Assembly (NCBI GenBank): GCA_902496125.1
Contig: CABUZU010000128.1
Coordinates: forward strand, 1-5,050
From: an uncultured Lachnospiraceae bacterium
GTDB taxonomy: Bacteria; Bacillota; Clostridia; Lachnospirales; Lachnospiraceae
Direction of reading: 5' to 3'
DNA length: 5,050 bases
Part shown: positions 1-5,050 of the stretch, piece after piece
How positions within the stretch are numbered: the first letter of the stretch is position 1
Layout: each line of letters starts with the position of its first letter
Made by a program: the position numbers and the translations under genes
The notes under the pieces: model-generated
What the model was told of the DNA's origin: nothing
The model's input: the letters and a program-made list of their open reading frames with translations, nothing else
Database searches by the model: none

Positions 1-306
1 GATATCAATTACTCGTTCAAGTCCTGGTTGGGTAACTGAAATAATTTTACCATTTCCAATATGTTTGCGAAGTAACATACAAAAATTAGGGGCGGTAATC
101 GGGTTTTGTTTTGTTTGTTCGGTAAAATATACTAAAGGCAAGCTTGCATTGGCACTGAGCAATAATTTAGAAGTGTCTTTTTGCCTTTTAATTGTAAGCA
201 TTAATTCATCTGCTTCTGGTTGAGCGATTTTACTTAAACGTCCGCCAGCGATACGTTCATTCATCTCATAAACCAAAGCAGCAATAACTGTTCCATCTAA
301 AGCCAT
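1..306 (-). CDS. rqcH: RqcH (NFACT/Rqc2-family ribosome quality control factor), N-terminal part only
   Basis: This is the first 102 residues of an NFACT family protein, formerly called fibronectin-binding protein. The family binds 50S subunits carrying stalled nascent chains and recruits tRNA-Ala to add C-terminal alanine tails that mark the chain for degradation. The reverse-strand frame opens with MALDG and is uninterrupted to the window edge. Family hallmarks are visible: NERIAGGRLSKIAQP at residues 16-30, LLLSA at 48-52, the APNFCMLLRKHIGNG block at 72-86, and a GLER segment at 95-98. The last aligns with the D97-R98 pair that is functionally important in Bacillus subtilis RqcH; here it is E97-R98. 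The ATG at 306 is preceded by GGAG (plus-strand 314-317) with a 7-base spacer. Full family length is about 550-590 residues, so most of the gene lies outside the window. It is divergent from yicC, sharing a 144-base promoter region. Confidence 0.93.
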   Translation of the reverse strand, partial: MALDGTVIAALVYEMNERIAGGRLSKIAQPEADELMLTIKRQKDTSKLLLSANASLPLVYFTEQTKQNPITAPNFCMLLRKHIGNGKIISVTQPGLERVIDI

Positions 307-338
307 AATAAATCTCCAATCTAAATGAAAGTATAGTA

Positions 339-367
339 AGTATAGCCCAAAATCTTAGATTCGTAAA
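339..367 (-). promoter_or_regulatory. Probable sigma-A promoter of rqcH
   Basis: On the minus strand a -35 TTTACG (plus 362-367, 4 of 6 consensus matches) and a -10 TATACT (plus 339-344, 5 of 6) are separated by exactly 17 bases. Transcription would start near plus 332, giving a leader of about 25 bases. A second TATACT lies 9 bases further on (330-335) as part of an imperfect tandem repeat, but it has no good -35 at the right distance. The promoter is inferred from consensus only. Confidence 0.6.
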
Positions 368-385
368 GAAAAAAAGTGATTTCAT

Positions 386-414
386 TTGACTTGTTAATTA
401 AAATAGCCTATAAT
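386..414 (+). promoter_or_regulatory. Strong sigma-A promoter of the yicC operon
   Basis: A -35 TTGACT (386-391, 5 of 6) and a perfect -10 TATAAT (409-414) are separated by 17 bases, the optimal spacing. The start site would be near 421, giving a leader of about 30 bases before the yicC ATG. The spacer contains the 8-base palindrome TTAATTAA (394-401). This is the only clear promoter I see for the plus-strand genes, and its near-consensus form fits high constitutive expression of housekeeping genes. The -35 elements of the two divergent promoters are only 18 bases apart, so the polymerases could interfere with each other. Confidence 0.8.
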
Positions 415-450
415 ATCGGTTGAAATAAAATATAAAAAGGATTTGTATAA

Positions 451-1344
451 ATGGATAATAATCAGCTATTAAGAAGTATGACCGGTTTTGGCAGACATGA
501 AGTAAATTACGGAGACCGTAAATTATGTGTAGAAATTAAATCGGTCAATCATAGGTATTTAGATTTGAACATTAAAATGCCTAAGAAATTTAATGAGTTT
601 GAGTCATTAATTCGTTCCTTATTAAAAGAGTATATTAAAAGAGGGAAAGTTGACGTATTTGTAACTTATGAAGACCATTCCTTAGAATCTGTAAGACCAC
701 AGTATAATGAGAAGATGGCAGCAGCTTATATGGAAATCTTTAGTCAAATGGCTAGTCAATTTGATGTCAAAAATGATATTACTCTTTCTCGTCTTGCAAC
801 AATGCCAGAAGTGGTATCAATGGAGCAAGTAGAAACCGATGAAGATTTCTTACAAGGGATGATTGAAGAAGCAGTTCGTAGTGCAGCAGAGAAATTTGTA
901 GAAACTAGAATTGTAGAAGGAAACAAATTAAAAGAAGACTTACTTTCTAAATTAGAAAATATGTCTCAGTGGGTTTGTCAAATTGAAAAACGTTCACCAA
1001 GCATTGTAACAGAATATCGTGAAAAATTAATAGATAAGGTAAAAGAACTTTTATCTGACAATACAATTGATGAGAGTCGTATCCTTACAGAAGTAACGAT
1101 TTTTTCTGATAAAATCTGTGTCGATGAAGAGACAGTAAGACTTGCAACCCATATTGAATTCATGAAGAATTCACTTATTCAAGGTGGAAGTATTGGAAGA
1201 AACTTAGATTTTGTTGCACAGGAGATGAATCGAGAAGCAAATACGATTTTATCAAAGGCAAATGATATCGAAACTTCTAATATTGCAATCGCATTAAAGA
1301 CTGAAATTGAAAAGGTAAGAGAGCAGATTCAAAACCTTGAATAA
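451..1344 (+). CDS. yicC: YicC/YloC family endoribonuclease
   Basis: A 297-residue protein of the YicC (YloC) family, cytoplasmic endoribonucleases. In E. coli YicC is linked to small-RNA decay, and B. subtilis YloC cleaves RNA in vitro. The sequence shows the family's N-terminal signature RSMTGFGR (residues 8-15), followed by VEIKSVNHRYLDLNIKMP (27-44), which is typical of the YicC N-terminal domain. The C-terminal DUF1732 domain is clear from GRNLDFVAQEMNREANTI through SKANDIETSN to the end, closing with EKVREQIQNLE. Length is a few residues above the usual 287-293 because of a short MDNNQLL leader; the ATG at 451 is chosen because AAAAGGA (435-441) sits 9 bases upstream. It is the first gene of the operon, directly behind a strong promoter, and ends 16 bases before remA. 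The family assignment is certain; its RNA targets here are unknown. Confidence 0.95.
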   Translation: MDNNQLLRSMTGFGRHEVNYGDRKLCVEIKSVNHRYLDLNIKMPKKFNEFESLIRSLLKEYIKRGKVDVFVTYEDHSLESVRPQYNEKMAAAYMEIFSQMASQFDVKNDITLSRLATMPEVVSMEQVETDEDFLQGMIEEAVRSAAEKFVETRIVEGNKLKEDLLSKLENMSQWVCQIEKRSPSIVTEYREKLIDKVKELLSDNTIDESRILTEVTIFSDKICVDEETVRLATHIEFMKNSLIQGGSIGRNLDFVAQEMNREANTILSKANDIETSNIAIALKTEIEKVREQIQNLE

Positions 1345-1347
1345 AAA

Positions 1348-1353
1348 AAGAGG
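1348..1353 (+). promoter_or_regulatory. Ribosome binding site that fixes the remA start
   Basis: AAGAGG lies 7 bases before the ATG at 1361, in the short gap after the yicC stop. It supports ATG 1361 over the in-frame TTG at 1337, which lies inside yicC and would add eight residues not seen in RemA proteins. Confidence 0.75.
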
Positions 1354-1360
1354 TTTACCA

Positions 1361-1609
1361 ATGCATAGAATGATAAATGTTGGATATGGCAATCTTGTAA
1401 GTTTTGACAAGATTGTTTCTGTTGTTAGTGTCGATTCAGCTCCAATTAAGCGTATGGTGCAAAATGCAAAAGATAATGGAGTGGCAATTGATGCGACACA
1501 AGGTAGAAAGACACAGTCGGTAATTATTACGAATAGTAACTATATTGTGTTATCAGCATTACTTCCAGAGACAATTGCTGGACGTTGTGAAGAAGAAGTG
1601 GGGGATTAA
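1361..1609 (+). CDS. remA: RemA-like DNA-binding regulator (DUF370)
   Basis: An 82-residue protein of the RemA/DUF370 family. In B. subtilis RemA is a small oligomeric DNA-binding protein that forms rings, wraps DNA, and activates extracellular matrix and osmoprotection operons. The family pattern runs over the whole length: INVGYGN (residues 5-11), DSAPIKRMVQNAKD (25-38), then the DATQGRKTQSVII block and VLSALLPETIAGR near the end. By alignment from memory with the B. subtilis protein, the DNA-contacting arginines R18, R50 and R51 correspond here to K17, R49 and K50, so charge is kept. The proline of the ISPES-type segment is replaced by valine (SVDSAP, residues 23-28). The yicC-remA-gmk-rpoZ order matches the order known in Bacillus and Clostridia. 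In an organism whose matrix genes are unknown, the regulon cannot be inferred. An alternative start is ATG 1370, but its ribosome binding site spacing is worse. Confidence 0.9.
   Translation: MHRMINVGYGNLVSFDKIVSVVSVDSAPIKRMVQNAKDNGVAIDATQGRKTQSVIITNSNYIVLSALLPETIAGRCEEEVGD
1390..1415 (+). repeat. Perfect 9-bp inverted repeat in the 5' part of remA
   Basis: CAATCTTGT (1390-1398) and ACAAGATTG (1407-1415) are exact reverse complements with an 8-base loop, and two G-U pairs can extend the stem outward. It begins 29 bases after the remA start codon, spanning codons 10-19. A T-rich but interrupted stretch follows, so it is not a classical terminator. It could be a chance match within the coding sequence. 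Confidence 0.5.
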
Positions 1610-1613
1610 TACA

Positions 1614-2249
1614 ATGAATTCTAAGGGAAAGATTGTTGTTTTATCAGGTTTTTCAGGTGCTGGTAAGGGAACAATTAAGAAAAAATTAATAGAAAAATAT
1701 CCTTATGTAGAATCCATTTCTTGGACAACTAGAGAACCAAGAGTGGGAGAAAGGGATGGTGTTGACTATTTCTTTCATACACAGGAAGAATTTGACAATT
1801 TAATTAAAGAAAATGGTTTTGCAGAATATGCCCGTTATGTAGGTAAAAGCTATGGCTCACCGAAGAAATTTATAGAAGAGCAGACAAGTGCTGGTAAAAA
1901 TGTAATTCTAGAAATTGAATTACAAGGGGCAATGCAAGTTTTAGAAAGTTATCCAGATGCAAAGCTTATTTTTGTTACAACGCCAAATGGATACCGTTTA
2001 AAAGAACAATTAGAGGGTAGGTCTACCGATTCAAAAGAAGTAATCTTAAAAAGACTTGCTCGTGCGATTGAAGAAGCGGATGGCGTAAAAAATTATCATG
2101 CATTAGTCGTTAATGAAGTCGTTGATGACAGTGTAGAAGAAGTCAATCGCTTAATTCAATGTGAAGATAAATTATCAATTTCAGAAGAACAGATGAAGGT
2201 AATTTATCAAGTAAAAGAAGATTTAAAAACGATTTTAGGAGGAGAATAA
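1614..2249 (+). CDS. gmk: Guanylate kinase
   Basis: A 211-residue cytoplasmic GMP kinase (ATP + GMP to ADP + GDP), essential for GTP and dGTP supply. The P-loop is G12-F-S-G-A-G-K18-G-T20. The GMP-binding region contains T39-R40-E-P-R43 and DGVDYFF (48-54), with E71 and Y80-G-S in place of the usual Y-G-T. The ILEIELQGA block (98-106) precedes the LID segment EGRSTDSKE (134-142), where most relatives have GRGTDS. R136 and R147 are the expected phosphate-contacting arginines. Length is normal (about 190-215). The ATG at 1614 is chosen over upstream codons because GGGGG (1600-1604) lies 9 bases before it and the protein then begins just before the P-loop strand. It follows remA by 4 bases. In Bacillota, Gmk is a known target of (p)ppGpp inhibition, so its activity is probably tied to the stringent response. 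Confidence 0.96.
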   Translation: MNSKGKIVVLSGFSGAGKGTIKKKLIEKYPYVESISWTTREPRVGERDGVDYFFHTQEEFDNLIKENGFAEYARYVGKSYGSPKKFIEEQTSAGKNVILEIELQGAMQVLESYPDAKLIFVTTPNGYRLKEQLEGRSTDSKEVILKRLARAIEEADGVKNYHALVVNEVVDDSVEEVNRLIQCEDKLSISEEQMKVIYQVKEDLKTILGGE

Positions 2250-2252
2250 ATT

Positions 2253-2519
2253 ATGTTACACCCATCTTATAATGAATTAATTGAAGCCGTTAATAAAAAT
2301 ACAGAAGAAAGTGGAGAAGAACCTATTATCAATAGCCGTTACTCCATCGTTATTGCAGCAGCAAAGCGTGCAAGACAGATTATTGGTGGTGAAGAACCAA
2401 TGATTGAAACACCAAGTGGTAAGCCTTTATCAAGTGCGGTAGAAGAACTTTATGAAGGTAAAGTAAATATCATTGGTGAAGAAGACATTGATGAAGAAAA
2501 AATTGAGGATGTAGACTAG
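2253..2519 (+). CDS. rpoZ: DNA-directed RNA polymerase omega subunit
   Basis: An 88-residue omega subunit, which assists folding and assembly of the beta-prime subunit in RNA polymerase. The conserved core is present: MLHPSYNEL at the start, NSRYSIVIAAAKRARQIIGG (27-46), and KPLSSAVEELYEGKVNI (about 57-73). The last 15 or so residues are strongly acidic and probably disordered. The N-terminus lacks the MAR motif that forms the (p)ppGpp site 1 with beta-prime in Proteobacteria, as expected for Bacillota, where RNA polymerase is not the main (p)ppGpp target. The ribosome binding site AGGAGG (2237-2242) lies inside the end of gmk and the start codon follows the gmk stop after 3 bases, so the two are probably translationally coupled. 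Confidence 0.96.
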   Translation: MLHPSYNELIEAVNKNTEESGEEPIINSRYSIVIAAAKRARQIIGGEEPMIETPSGKPLSSAVEELYEGKVNIIGEEDIDEEKIEDVD

Positions 2520-2538
2520 AGAGAAAGGATAACGAACC

Positions 2539-3867
2539 ATGAAAATTATGTTTGTATCCTTAGGTTGTGATAAAAACCTCACAGATACAGAGGAAATGCT
2601 TGGTGTTTTAGCAAAAAAAGGTTATTCTTTTACCGATAACGAAGAAGAAGCTGATATTATTATTGTCAATACTTGCTGTTTTATTTCGGATGCAAAAGAA
2701 GAAAGTATTCAGTCTATTTTAGAAATGGCTGAGTATAAAAAGACAGCAAAGTGTAAGATTTTAATTGCAACTGGTTGTCTAGTACAGCGATATAGAGAAG
2801 AAATCTTAGAAAACATTCCAGAATTAGATGGTGTGTTAGGAACTTTTTCTTGTGAGAAAATTGCAGATTTAGTAGAGGAAACTTTACAAGGACATAAAGA
2901 AAAACTAGTAGAGGTAGAAGAATCAACTCCACTTGCTAGCACAGACCGTGTAGTGACAACAGGTGGTCACTATGCATTTTTAAAGATTGCAGAAGGTTGT
3001 GATAAGCACTGTACTTATTGCGTCATTCCATCTGTTAGAGGCCACTATCGCAGTGTACCTATGGAAAAATTAATAGAACAAGCCAAAACACTTGCAAAAA
3101 ATGGTGTAAAAGAATTGATTTTAATTGCACAAGAAACGACCATTTATGGTACCGATTTATATGGCTATAAAGCCCTTCCTAAGTTGTTAAAGGAATTAGC
3201 TAAGATAGATGGTATCTATTGGATTCGTTTGCAATACTGTTATCCAGAAGAAATTACCAGAGAGTTAATTGAAACAATAAAAGACGAACCAAAGATTTGT
3301 CATTATTTAGATATTCCAATTCAGCACTCTAGTAATAAGATTCTTAAGAAAATGGGTCGTAAGACTACAAGAGAAAGTATTATTAGTCAAATTGAGATGA
3401 TTCGTGATTTAGTTCCTGATATGGCTCTTCGTACTACATTTATTACAGGTTTCCCAGGAGAGACTGACGAAGACCATGAAGAAAATATGAAATTTATCGA
3501 TGAAATTGAATTTGATCGTTTAGGTGTATTTACTTATTCAAGAGAAGAAGGAACGCCAGCGGCTAAGATGCCAAACCAAATTGATGAAGAGATAAAAGAA
3601 GACCGTTTAAATGATATCATGGAACTTCAACAAGAAATTGCCTTTGATAAATCAGAACAAATGGTTGGAAAAGAACTTTATGTAATGATTGAAGGTAAAG
3701 TGGCAGATGACAATGCTTATGTGTCAAGAACCTACATGGATGCACCAGGAGTAGATGGATATTTATTTGTACAGACAAGTGAAGAATTGATGACTGGGGA
3801 TTTTGTTAAAGTTCGTGTTACCGGAGCGGTTGAATATGATTTAATAGGAGAGTTATTATATGAGTAA
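2539..3867 (+). CDS. rimO: Ribosomal protein uS12 methylthiotransferase RimO
   Basis: A 442-residue radical SAM methylthiotransferase that adds a methylthio group to the beta carbon of a conserved aspartate of ribosomal protein S12. The N-terminal MTTase domain has the three auxiliary-cluster cysteines C10 (SLGC), C46 (NTCC) and C80 (TGC). The radical SAM domain has the C154-x3-C158-x2-C161 motif for the SAM-binding 4Fe-4S cluster, followed by YCVIPSVRGHYRS and later LDIPIQHSSNKILKKMGR and TTFITGFPGETDEDHEEN. The C-terminal TRAM domain contains YVSRTYMDAPGVDGYLFV, which is characteristic of RimO and separates it from MiaB and MtaB. Length equals the usual family length. The start is supported by AAAGGA (2524-2529) 9 bases upstream. 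It follows rpoZ after 19 bases, the largest gap on the plus strand, and overlaps pgsA by 8 bases. Confidence 0.97.
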   Translation: MKIMFVSLGCDKNLTDTEEMLGVLAKKGYSFTDNEEEADIIIVNTCCFISDAKEESIQSILEMAEYKKTAKCKILIATGCLVQRYREEILENIPELDGVLGTFSCEKIADLVEETLQGHKEKLVEVEESTPLASTDRVVTTGGHYAFLKIAEGCDKHCTYCVIPSVRGHYRSVPMEKLIEQAKTLAKNGVKELILIAQETTIYGTDLYGYKALPKLLKELAKIDGIYWIRLQYCYPEEITRELIETIKDEPKICHYLDIPIQHSSNKILKKMGRKTTRESIISQIEMIRDLVPDMALRTTFITGFPGETDEDHEENMKFIDEIEFDRLGVFTYSREEGTPAAKMPNQIDEEIKEDRLNDIMELQQEIAFDKSEQMVGKELYVMIEGKVADDNAYVSRTYMDAPGVDGYLFVQTSEELMTGDFVKVRVTGAVEYDLIGELLYE

Positions 3868-4390
3868 AATGAATCTTCCTAATAAACTTACCGTGTTAAG
3901 AGTAATTTTAATTCCATTTTTTATCTATTTTTTAATGTACACACCTTATAAATATGTTGCATTGGCAATTTTTATCGTTGCAAGTCTTACAGACTTATTA
4001 GATGGTAAGATTGCTAGAAAATATAATTTAGTAACAAATTTTGGTAAATTTATGGATCCATTAGCAGATAAATTGTTGGTATGTGCAGCACTAATCTGCT
4101 TTGTGGAACAATCTATATTGCCTAGTTGGATGGTTATTATCATTATCAGTCGTGAATTCATTATCAGTGGATTTCGTTTGGTAGCAGTAGAACAAGGGGT
4201 TGTCATTGCTGCAAATTATTGGGGCAAGGTTAAGACTACTTGTCAGATGATTATGATTGTCTTGTTAGTTGCACAGATTCCATTACCAATTTTTGATATA
4301 CTAGAACAAATTTTTATTTGGGCAGCATTAATTATGACAGTAGTTTCATTAGTAGTATATCTTTATGATAATCGAAAGGTGTTAGATTAG
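3860..4390 (+). CDS. pgsA: CDP-diacylglycerol--glycerol-3-phosphate 3-phosphatidyltransferase
   Basis: A 176-residue integral membrane enzyme that makes phosphatidylglycerophosphate from CDP-diacylglycerol and glycerol 3-phosphate, the committed step to phosphatidylglycerol and cardiolipin. The complete CDP-alcohol phosphotransferase motif is present: D45-x2-D48-G49-x2-A52-R53-x8-G62-x3-D66-x3-D70. The N-terminal NLPNKLTVLRVILIPFF is typical of PgsA. Hydrophobic segments near residues 12-27, 31-44, 70-84, 87-105, and two further on to the C-terminus fit the six-helix fold. Length is typical (about 175-200). The ATG at 3860 overlaps the rimO stop by 8 bases and has AGGAGAG (3846-3852) 7 bases upstream, suggesting coupled translation. 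An ATG at 3869 would give the more common MNLPN start but lies too far from the ribosome binding site. Confidence 0.96.
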   Translation: MSKMNLPNKLTVLRVILIPFFIYFLMYTPYKYVALAIFIVASLTDLLDGKIARKYNLVTNFGKFMDPLADKLLVCAALICFVEQSILPSWMVIIIISREFIISGFRLVAVEQGVVIAANYWGKVKTTCQMIMIVLLVAQIPLPIFDILEQIFIWAALIMTVVSLVVYLYDNRKVLD

Positions 4391-4391
4391 C

Positions 4392-4868
4392 ATGATTGAA
4401 GAAAAGATTGTTGCATTTATGACAGAGAAAAAACTTCATTTAACAACAGCGGAATCTTGTACGGGCGGGATGGTTGCATCCCGCCTAGTTGGGGTTAGTG
4501 GTGCGTCAAATGTATTAGACCAAGGACTTGTTACCTATACAAATAAGGCAAAAATACGTTATTTAGGCGTTTTACAAGATACATTAGAGAAATATACTGC
4601 CGTTAGCAGACAAACTGCTAGTGAAATGGCAAGAGGAGGCAATAAACAAACAGGTAGCGATGTCTGTGTGTCCATTACTGGATATGCAGGACCTGGACCG
4701 GCAGAGGATGGTACACCAGCTGGTAGAGTCTATATTGGATGTTGTATCCATGATGATGTGTTTGTAAAAGAGTGTGATTTTACTGGAAGTCGTAATGAAG
4801 TAAGAAAAAAGGCTGCGGATGCGGCATTAGAATTACTATATGATTTTTTAATGTGTAAGTGTAACTAA
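4392..4868 (+). CDS. pncC: Stand-alone CinA C-terminal domain protein, probable NMN amidohydrolase (PncC)
   Basis: A 158-residue protein matching only the C-terminal domain of CinA, which in PncC deamidates nicotinamide mononucleotide to nicotinate mononucleotide in NAD recycling. Visible motifs are TTAESCTGGM (residues 18-27) with the conserved S22, GLVTYTNKAKIRYLGV (45-60) with Y49 and K52, and SITGYAGPGPAEDGTPAG (94-111), all in family order. The N-terminal MoCF-biosynthesis-like domain of full CinA (about 410 residues) is absent; the frame begins one base after the pgsA stop and pgsA fills the upstream space, so this is a naturally short form like E. coli PncC/YgaD, not a broken gene. The ribosome binding site GAAAGG (4374-4379) is modest with 12-base spacing, so coupling to pgsA is likely. 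The pgsA-cinA order is common in Bacillota. Enzyme activity is inferred from family. A GC-rich perfect inverted repeat lies over codons 25-32. Confidence 0.93.
   Translation: MIEEKIVAFMTEKKLHLTTAESCTGGMVASRLVGVSGASNVLDQGLVTYTNKAKIRYLGVLQDTLEKYTAVSRQTASEMARGGNKQTGSDVCVSITGYAGPGPAEDGTPAGRVYIGCCIHDDVFVKECDFTGSRNEVRKKAADAALELLYDFLMCKCN
4464..4485 (+). repeat. GC-rich perfect 9-bp inverted repeat inside pncC/cinA
   Basis: GGCGGGATG (4464-4472) and CATCCCGCC (4477-4485) are exact reverse complements around a GTTG tetraloop, and a G-U pair can extend the stem. It lies 72 bases into the gene, directly over the codons following ESCT in the active-site motif. No T-run follows, so it is not an intrinsic terminator. 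It stands out in an otherwise AT-rich gene and would form a stable mRNA hairpin. Confidence 0.7.
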
Positions 4869-4869
4869 G

Positions 4870-4875
4870 AAAGGA
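4870..4875 (+). promoter_or_regulatory. Ribosome binding site that fixes the start of the last gene
   Basis: AAAGGA lies just after the pncC stop and 9 bases before the TTG at 4885. It favours the TTG start over the in-frame ATG at 4918, whose nearest purine-rich stretch (GGGAG, 4911-4915) is only 2 bases away. Confidence 0.65.
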
Positions 4876-4884
4876 TGAGAACCT

Positions 4885-5050
4885 TTGAAATGGCATAAAC
4901 CGCTCTATGTGGGAGATATGGCAAAAAAACAGAAGCGAGAGATTATAAGAAATATTAAAAAAAGAAAATTTATGGCTTGTGCGTGTTTTATTTGTTTGGC
5001 GTTAAATAAGGAAGAACTGTTAGAGATTTATCCAGTATATACGTTAAAGC
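4885..5050 (+). CDS. Unrecognised protein, N-terminal 55 residues only
   Basis: An open frame starting at TTG 4885, 16 bases after the pncC stop, continues without a stop to the window edge. I do not assign a function. The visible part begins MKWHKPLYVGDMAKKQKREI and is very basic: 11 lysines or arginines within the first 28 residues. A short hydrophobic stretch follows with three cysteines, C32-x-C34-x2-C37, then NKEELLEIYPVYTLK. There is no signal peptide or clear transmembrane helix. Reality as a gene is supported by the open frame, the ribosome binding site, and same-strand operon spacing. The start and family could be settled only with sequence beyond the edge. In many Bacillota recA follows cinA; this sequence does not resemble RecA. 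Confidence 0.7.
   Translation, partial: MKWHKPLYVGDMAKKQKREIIRNIKKRKFMACACFICLALNKEELLEIYPVYTLK

Noticed and set aside
978..1163. Reverse-strand open frame inside yicC
   Set aside because: It lies opposite a clearly conserved gene, shows no recognisable protein and has no supporting context. The same applies to reverse frames at 2709-2942 and 3946-4206.
1156..1172. Two GAATTC palindromes 11 bases apart in yicC
   Set aside because: They encode conserved-looking residues (EFMKNS) and short palindromes like this arise easily in AT-rich DNA.
1337..1360. In-frame TTG that would extend remA upstream into yicC
   Set aside because: It has no ribosome binding site, adds residues not found in RemA, and ATG 1361 has AAGAGG at good spacing.
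1545..1613. Upstream in-frame extension of gmk overlapping remA
   Set aside because: The extra 23 residues precede the normal Gmk N-terminus and overlap the conserved end of remA; ATG 1614 has a good ribosome binding site.
2951..2972. 7-bp inverted repeat TAGTGAC / GTCACTA in rimO, extendable by wobble pairs
   Set aside because: Repeats of this length and loop size are expected by chance about once or more in 5 kb, and it lies in a coding stretch with no terminator features.
4392..4868. Possibility that cinA is a truncated pseudogene because its N-terminal domain is missing
   Set aside because: The short form is a known stand-alone family (PncC), all C-terminal motifs are intact, and it has its own start one base after pgsA.
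1..5050. CRISPR array, insertion sequence, tRNA, riboswitch, terminator or novel defence system
   Set aside because: No spaced direct repeats, transposase, cloverleaf, or hairpin followed by a T-run was seen; genes fill nearly all the sequence and all but the last are known housekeeping families.

Overview
The window reads as a low-GC (mid-30s percent by eye) Bacillota chromosome, most likely a Lachnospiraceae-type clostridium. The evidence is the gene order (divergent rqcH, then yicC-remA-gmk-rpoZ and rimO-pgsA-cinA), the Gram-positive ribosome binding sites, the A/T-ending codons, and protein details such as the GFSGAGKGT P-loop of the guanylate kinase and the remA gene between yicC and gmk. 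No species is claimed.

Layout. Bases 1-306 on the minus strand hold the first 102 codons of rqcH, the ribosome quality control factor, which runs off the left edge. Bases 307-450 are a short divergent promoter region with a convincing sigma-A type promoter in each direction. From 451 to the right edge everything is on the plus strand and tightly packed: yicC (451-1344), remA (1361-1609), gmk (1614-2249), rpoZ (2253-2519), rimO (2539-3867), pgsA (3860-4390), a stand-alone CinA C-terminal domain/PncC gene (4392-4868), and the start of an unrecognised gene (4885-5050, cut by the window end). Gaps are -8 to +19 bases, I see no terminator between the genes, and the only clear promoter is in front of yicC, so the seven complete genes and the following partial one look like a single operon.

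How the genes fit together. The theme is RNA, nucleotide and ribosome housekeeping: an endoribonuclease (YicC), a DNA-binding regulator (RemA), GMP kinase (Gmk), the RNA polymerase omega subunit (RpoZ), the methylthiolase of ribosomal protein S12 (RimO), then phosphatidylglycerophosphate synthase (PgsA) and NMN deamidase-type CinA domain. RqcH, on the other strand, tags stalled nascent chains. This is an ordinary conserved core region. I find no mobile element, CRISPR array, defence system, tRNA or rRNA, and no undescribed system that I can support. The items most worth a second look are two perfect 9-bp inverted repeats inside coding sequence (in remA and, GC-rich, in cinA), substitutions at known functional positions of RemA and RqcH, and the unknown 3' gene with a TTG start and a C-x-C-x2-C cluster.
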